In this document: piece by piece, positions 60,820 through 64,000 of the stretch
Numbering within the stretch: the stretch's first letter is position 1
How the letters are laid out: each line of letters starts with the position of its first letter
From: Streptomyces pseudovenezuelae
Lineage (GTDB): Bacteria > Actinomycetota > Actinomycetes > Streptomycetales > Streptomycetaceae
DNA length: 64,000 nucleotides
Assembly (NCBI RefSeq): GCF_029892565.1
Contig: NZ_JARXVH010000005.1
Span: forward strand, 620,001 to 684,000
Direction: 5' to 3'
Made by a program: the position numbers and the translations under genes
The notes under the pieces: generated by a model
Seen by the model: only the letters and a program-made list of their open reading frames with translations
What the model was told of the DNA's origin: nothing
Database searches by the model: none

Positions 60820-62412
60820 ATGACGTCGATGCCTTCCGGACCGGCCCGGGCCGCGTATACGCCCTTCGCTCATCTCACTGTGCCCAACGCCGCCCTGTAC
60901 CGCCTGGTCATGGGAGCCTTCCTGGCTGCCAAGGAGCGCTTCGCCGTCCACTTGCGGCCTGAGGACGTGTTCGCGGCGCTGCCGCCGGAGCAGCGGCCCG
61001 CCGACGTGGACACGGTGGTCAAGGCGCTGGACAGCCTTGTCGATTGGGGCAATCTGCGGGCGGATCCGGACACTTCCCGGGTCACCGCGGTCGAGGACTT
61101 CTACCGCAAACGCTTCATCTACCAACTCACCCAGGCCGGCGAGGCAGCCGAGCAGGCTCTGTCCGCGTACGACGAGGCGCTGGGGCGGCGCGGTGCACTG
61201 CAGGCGGTGGCCCTGCACGACATCGTCACCCAGTTGCGGGCCCTGCTGGTTCTCGCCGCCGAGCAGGAGGAAGGCGAGCCGGATGCGGCCAAGACACATC
61301 TGGCGCTGTCCACGCTGACGAGCAGGTTCGAGGCACTGGCGGAGAACGCGCGGGCCTTCATGGGTTCCCTGCAGCGCACCATCGACCTGCACGGTGTGGA
61401 GGTCGATGTCTTCCTCGCCTACAAGGACCGCCTGATCCAGTACCTGGAGCGGTTCATCCAGGATCTGATCACCCTGGGAGGGCGGATCGCCCTGCTCATC
61501 GGTGAGTTGGAAGAGCAAGACCGGGTCGACGTGCTGTTGCGGCTGGCGGCGGCCCGGGAGGCGGCCGACGCCGCCCCCGGCGAGGTCGAGAGCGCCGAGG
61601 CGCGAGCGTATGAGCGGTGGGTGGGCAGGTGGTCGGGGCTGGCCGCCTGGTTCGTTTCGGCGGAGGGACGCGAGTCCCAGGCCCGTCTGCTGCGCGGCCG
61701 CGCTCTGGGAGCCATCCCCCAGCTGCTGGCAGTCGTACGGCAGTTGAACGAGCGGCGGGCCGGGCGCTCGGACCGCTCGGCGGACTTCCGCACCCTGGCC
61801 CGCTGGTTCGCCGAGGCCCCCGACGACGCGGCGCGGCACCGGCTGTGGCGTGCCGCGTTCGGGCTGTATCCCGCACGTCACCTCACCGTCGACGCCGACA
61901 CCCTCGACCGGCGCTCCGCCCACCCGGTGGCCGCCTCCACCCCGTGGGCCGAGGCCGAGCCGCTGCGGATCAGCCCGCAGCTGCGCCGCACCGGTAGCTA
62001 CGAGCGGCGCGGCAGAACCCGCCGGGTGCAGGATCGGTCCGAGCAGCGCAAGCACCTCGCCGAGATCGCCGCCAAGCAGGCGCAGGAGATCACGGCCGCC
62101 CGTGCCAGCCTCGCGACGGACGGCACCACGAGGCTGTCCGCGCTCGGTGAACTCGACCCGCTCGCCTTCGGCCTGTTCCTGCAGCTGCTCGGCGACGCCT
62201 TGGCCACCTGGCGGCCCGGCACGACGGCCACCGTCGCTACCAGCAACGACGGCACGATGGAGATCCGGCTCACGGCCTTGGCTGACGGTATGAGGGCCAA
62301 GATCCGCACCCCCGACGGCACCTTCAGCGGCCCCGACCACCTGGTCGAGATCATCGATCTCACCCGAACCGGCCGTGCGCGCGCCGCCGGCACTTCTGGC
62401 GGGGAGGAGTGA
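60820..62412 (+). CDS. jetA: Wadjet type II protein JetA (DUF2397, TIGR02677)
   Basis: JetA is the kleisin-like (MukF/MksF-type) subunit of Wadjet, an SMC complex that recognises and cuts foreign circular plasmid DNA. The 530-residue protein has an N-terminal winged-helix-like part (FAHLTVPNAALYRLVMGAFL, HLRPEDVFAALP), a helical middle (TLTSRFEALAENARAFMGSL, EVDVFLAYKDRLIQYLERFI) and a C-terminal wing (LSALGELDPLAFGLFLQLLG), matching the TIGR02677 layout and length. Two ATGs three codons apart are possible starts. Its stop overlaps jetB (TGATG). It leads the jet operon. Confidence 0.9.
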   Translation: MTSMPSGPARAAYTPFAHLTVPNAALYRLVMGAFLAAKERFAVHLRPEDVFAALPPEQRPADVDTVVKALDSLVDWGNLRADPDTSRVTAVEDFYRKRFIYQLTQAGEAAEQALSAYDEALGRRGALQAVALHDIVTQLRALLVLAAEQEEGEPDAAKTHLALSTLTSRFEALAENARAFMGSLQRTIDLHGVEVDVFLAYKDRLIQYLERFIQDLITLGGRIALLIGELEEQDRVDVLLRLAAAREAADAAPGEVESAEARAYERWVGRWSGLAAWFVSAEGRESQARLLRGRALGAIPQLLAVVRQLNERRAGRSDRSADFRTLARWFAEAPDDAARHRLWRAAFGLYPARHLTVDADTLDRRSAHPVAASTPWAEAEPLRISPQLRRTGSYERRGRTRRVQDRSEQRKHLAEIAAKQAQEITAARASLATDGTTRLSALGELDPLAFGLFLQLLGDALATWRPGTTATVATSNDGTMEIRLTALADGMRAKIRTPDGTFSGPDHLVEIIDLTRTGRARAAGTSGGEE

Positions 62413-63641
62413 TGACCACGCCCCTGGGCGAGGTGCTGGACGGTCGACGCACCGCCGAGTTCCACAAGGCCGCCCGCGCACTGCTGAAGGAGCCGCTGCT
62501 GCTTGCGCACGGCCCGCACGCGGAGGAGTTCCGGCTGGTGCGCCGGCACGCCGGCGACCTGCGCGACTGGTTCGACCGCAACACCGGCTGGCCGCTGCGG
62601 GTGGACGCGGACGCGGCGCGGCTGGCCAGAGCACCCGGCACCCTGGCCGACCCTACCCATCCGGCCCGCGAGGCCTCCCGTGCCCGCGCGCCGTTCACCC
62701 GCCGCCGCTATGTCTTGCTCTGCCTGGCGCTGGCCGCACTGGAGCGCGGCGAGGCACAGATCGCGCTCGGCCGGCTGGCCGAGCAGGTGGTCCTGGACGC
62801 CGCCGATCCCCATCTGGCGGCCGCCGGGATCGAGTTCACGCTGGAACGGCGCGAGGAGCGGCTGGATCTGGCTGCGGTGGTACGGCTGCTCATGCGCTAC
62901 GGGGTGCTACGACGGGTGGCCGGGGACGAGGACGCCTACGTCAGCGGGGCGGGTGATGTGCTCTACGACGTCCAGCGTCGCGTCCTGGCCGGACTGCTCG
63001 CCGCCCGCCACGGCCCGTCGATGATCGCCGCGGACGGTTTCGAGGACCGTCTGGTCGAGCTGACCTCCGAGAGCGCGCTGGACAGCGACGAACTGCGCTT
63101 CCGCGCCATCCGCCAGCGGTTGACCCGGCGGCTGCTGGACGACCCGGTGCTGTATTACGCCGAGTTGGCCGACGAAGAGCTCGCCTACTTCACTCGCCAG
63201 CGCGCCTTCATCACCGCCCGGATCACCGAACTGACCGGCCTGGTCGCGGAGGTGCGTGCCGAGGGAATCGCCATGGTCGACCCTCTGGACGATCTGACCG
63301 ACGTACGGATGCCCGAGCAGGGCACCCACGGACACGTCACCCTGCTGCTCGCCGAGCACCTCTCGACCGCCGCCGGCGCGGTCAGCCGTGGTGAGCTGGA
63401 GCGCAGGGTGCGGGAGTTGGCCGTCGAACACGGCGGCTTCTGGTCCAAGAGCGCCAAACAGCCGGGCGCGGAGGCGGAGTTGGTGGACCAGGCTCTGGCC
63501 AGACTGACCGCGCTGGGCCTGGTCGCCGCCGTACCCGGCGGCGTCGCCGCGCTGCCGGCGCTGGCCCGGTACGCGGTCGGCGAGACCCTCGTACGGGAGC
63601 CCGGAGTCCCCACCCCTCGTACCTCTCAGCGAAAGGCATGA
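62412..63641 (+). CDS. jetB: Wadjet type II protein JetB (DUF2398, TIGR02678)
   Basis: JetB is the small winged-helix (KITE-like, MukE/MksE-type) partner of JetA in the Wadjet complex. The 409-residue protein starts TTPLGEVLDGRRTAEFHKAA and has KEPLLLAHGPHAEEFRLVRR, RRYVLLCLALAALERGEAQI and VVRLLMRYGVLRRVAGDEDAY, typical of TIGR02678. The second half has a further winged-helix stretch near GELERRVRELAVEHGGFWSK. The ATG overlaps the jetA stop; the stop overlaps jetC (ATGA), so all three are coupled. Confidence 0.9.
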   Translation: MTTPLGEVLDGRRTAEFHKAARALLKEPLLLAHGPHAEEFRLVRRHAGDLRDWFDRNTGWPLRVDADAARLARAPGTLADPTHPAREASRARAPFTRRRYVLLCLALAALERGEAQIALGRLAEQVVLDAADPHLAAAGIEFTLERREERLDLAAVVRLLMRYGVLRRVAGDEDAYVSGAGDVLYDVQRRVLAGLLAARHGPSMIAADGFEDRLVELTSESALDSDELRFRAIRQRLTRRLLDDPVLYYAELADEELAYFTRQRAFITARITELTGLVAEVRAEGIAMVDPLDDLTDVRMPEQGTHGHVTLLLAEHLSTAAGAVSRGELERRVRELAVEHGGFWSKSAKQPGAEAELVDQALARLTALGLVAAVPGGVAALPALARYAVGETLVREPGVPTPRTSQRKA

Positions 63642-64000
63642 CCGCCGTGACCGCCCTGCCCACTCCCGCGCCCGGCCGGTGGCGGCCGCTGCGGATCGGC
63701 CTGGTCGATCTCTTCTACTACGACACCGAGGAGTTCTGGTTCCGGGACGGACGGCTGCTGTTGCGTGGCAACAACGGCACCGGCAAGTCCAAGGTCCTGG
63801 CCCTCACCCTGCCCTTCCTCCTGGACGGCGACCTGTCCGCGCGCCGCGTGGAGCCCGACGCCGATCCCGGCAAGCGTATGGAGTGGAACCTGCTGTTGGG
63901 CGGGCAGCATCCCTACCCCGAGCGGCTCGGCTACACCTGGATCGAGTTCGGCCGCCACGACGAGGCCACGGGACAGGACCGCTTCCTCACCCTGGCCTGC
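63638..64000 (+). CDS. jetC: Wadjet type II SMC ATPase JetC (TIGR02680), N-terminus only
   Basis: The frame opens at an ATG overlapping the jetB stop and runs off the right edge after 121 codons. The visible part is the SMC head's first half: GRWRPLRIGLVDLFYYDTEE, then Walker A GNNGTGKS (44-51), followed by ALTLPFLLDGDLSARRVEPD and RLGYTWIEFGRHDE, as in TIGR02680 proteins of about 1300-1400 residues. JetC drives DNA loop extrusion in Wadjet. The coiled coil and Walker B lie beyond the window, as should jetD (DUF2399/TIGR02679), the nuclease. Confidence 0.88.
   Translation, partial: MTAVTALPTPAPGRWRPLRIGLVDLFYYDTEEFWFRDGRLLLRGNNGTGKSKVLALTLPFLLDGDLSARRVEPDADPGKRMEWNLLLGGQHPYPERLGYTWIEFGRHDEATGQDRFLTLAC

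Overview
The window is very GC-rich with strong third-position GC, GTG/TTG starts, ATGA-type gene overlaps and many actinobacterial families (SARP regulator, sortase-E style LAXTG signal, F420 reductase, DmdR1-type iron boxes, DasR-type chitinase promoter). All of this points to a Streptomyces chromosome. No tRNA, rRNA, IS element, prophage or CRISPR array was seen. The right end (about 60.4-64 kb) looks like the edge of a defence locus.

Layout. 0-13.7 kb: end of a DHA2-type efflux gene with a TetR-like operator, panB, a DrrAB-type ABC exporter behind a large palindrome, a 1109-residue SARP/ATPase regulator, then housekeeping and small genes (site-2 protease, F420 reductase, a sialidase without signal peptide, an MFS transporter, methionine aminopeptidase). 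13.8-26.1 kb: an iron/heme acquisition region. It holds heme oxygenase, two HtaA-domain surface heme proteins, a divergent HmuTUV heme ABC importer and the EfeOBU iron importer; three DmdR1/DtxR-like iron boxes sit at the three promoters. 26.1-40.6 kb: mixed genes (degenerate prim-pol domain protein, TetR, Rsm22, hydrolases, Bcr/CflA MFS, oxidoreductases, a D,D-carboxypeptidase, a MacB/LolCD-like ABC pair, DoxX, MazG). 40.8-44.6 kb: a DasR-type promoter, then a secreted chitinase and a secreted beta-helix protein, both with ricin-type CBM13 modules.

45.7-53.8 kb holds a complete-looking Nit1C-type ('nitrogen starvation', MSMEG_0565-0572 / sll0783-0787) operon: flavoprotein, amidohydrolase, Sll0783-family protein, atypical radical SAM enzyme, fused GNAT-AIR-synthase-like protein, two tandem nitrilase-superfamily proteins and a glycosyltransferase. 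Most junctions overlap by 4 nt. The second nitrilase has lost the catalytic Cys and Glu (both Asp) but keeps the Lys, so the pair looks like an enzyme plus pseudoenzyme. This is the most unusual element in the window.

53.9-58.3 kb: MMPL transporter with a NarL-type two-component system. 58.4-60.2 kb: an HTH/TPR-like regulator. 60.5-60.8 kb: an orphan YoeB-like toxin lacking the usual C-terminal catalytic His. 60.8 kb to the end: jetA, jetB and the start of jetC of a type II Wadjet anti-plasmid system; jetD should lie just beyond the edge.
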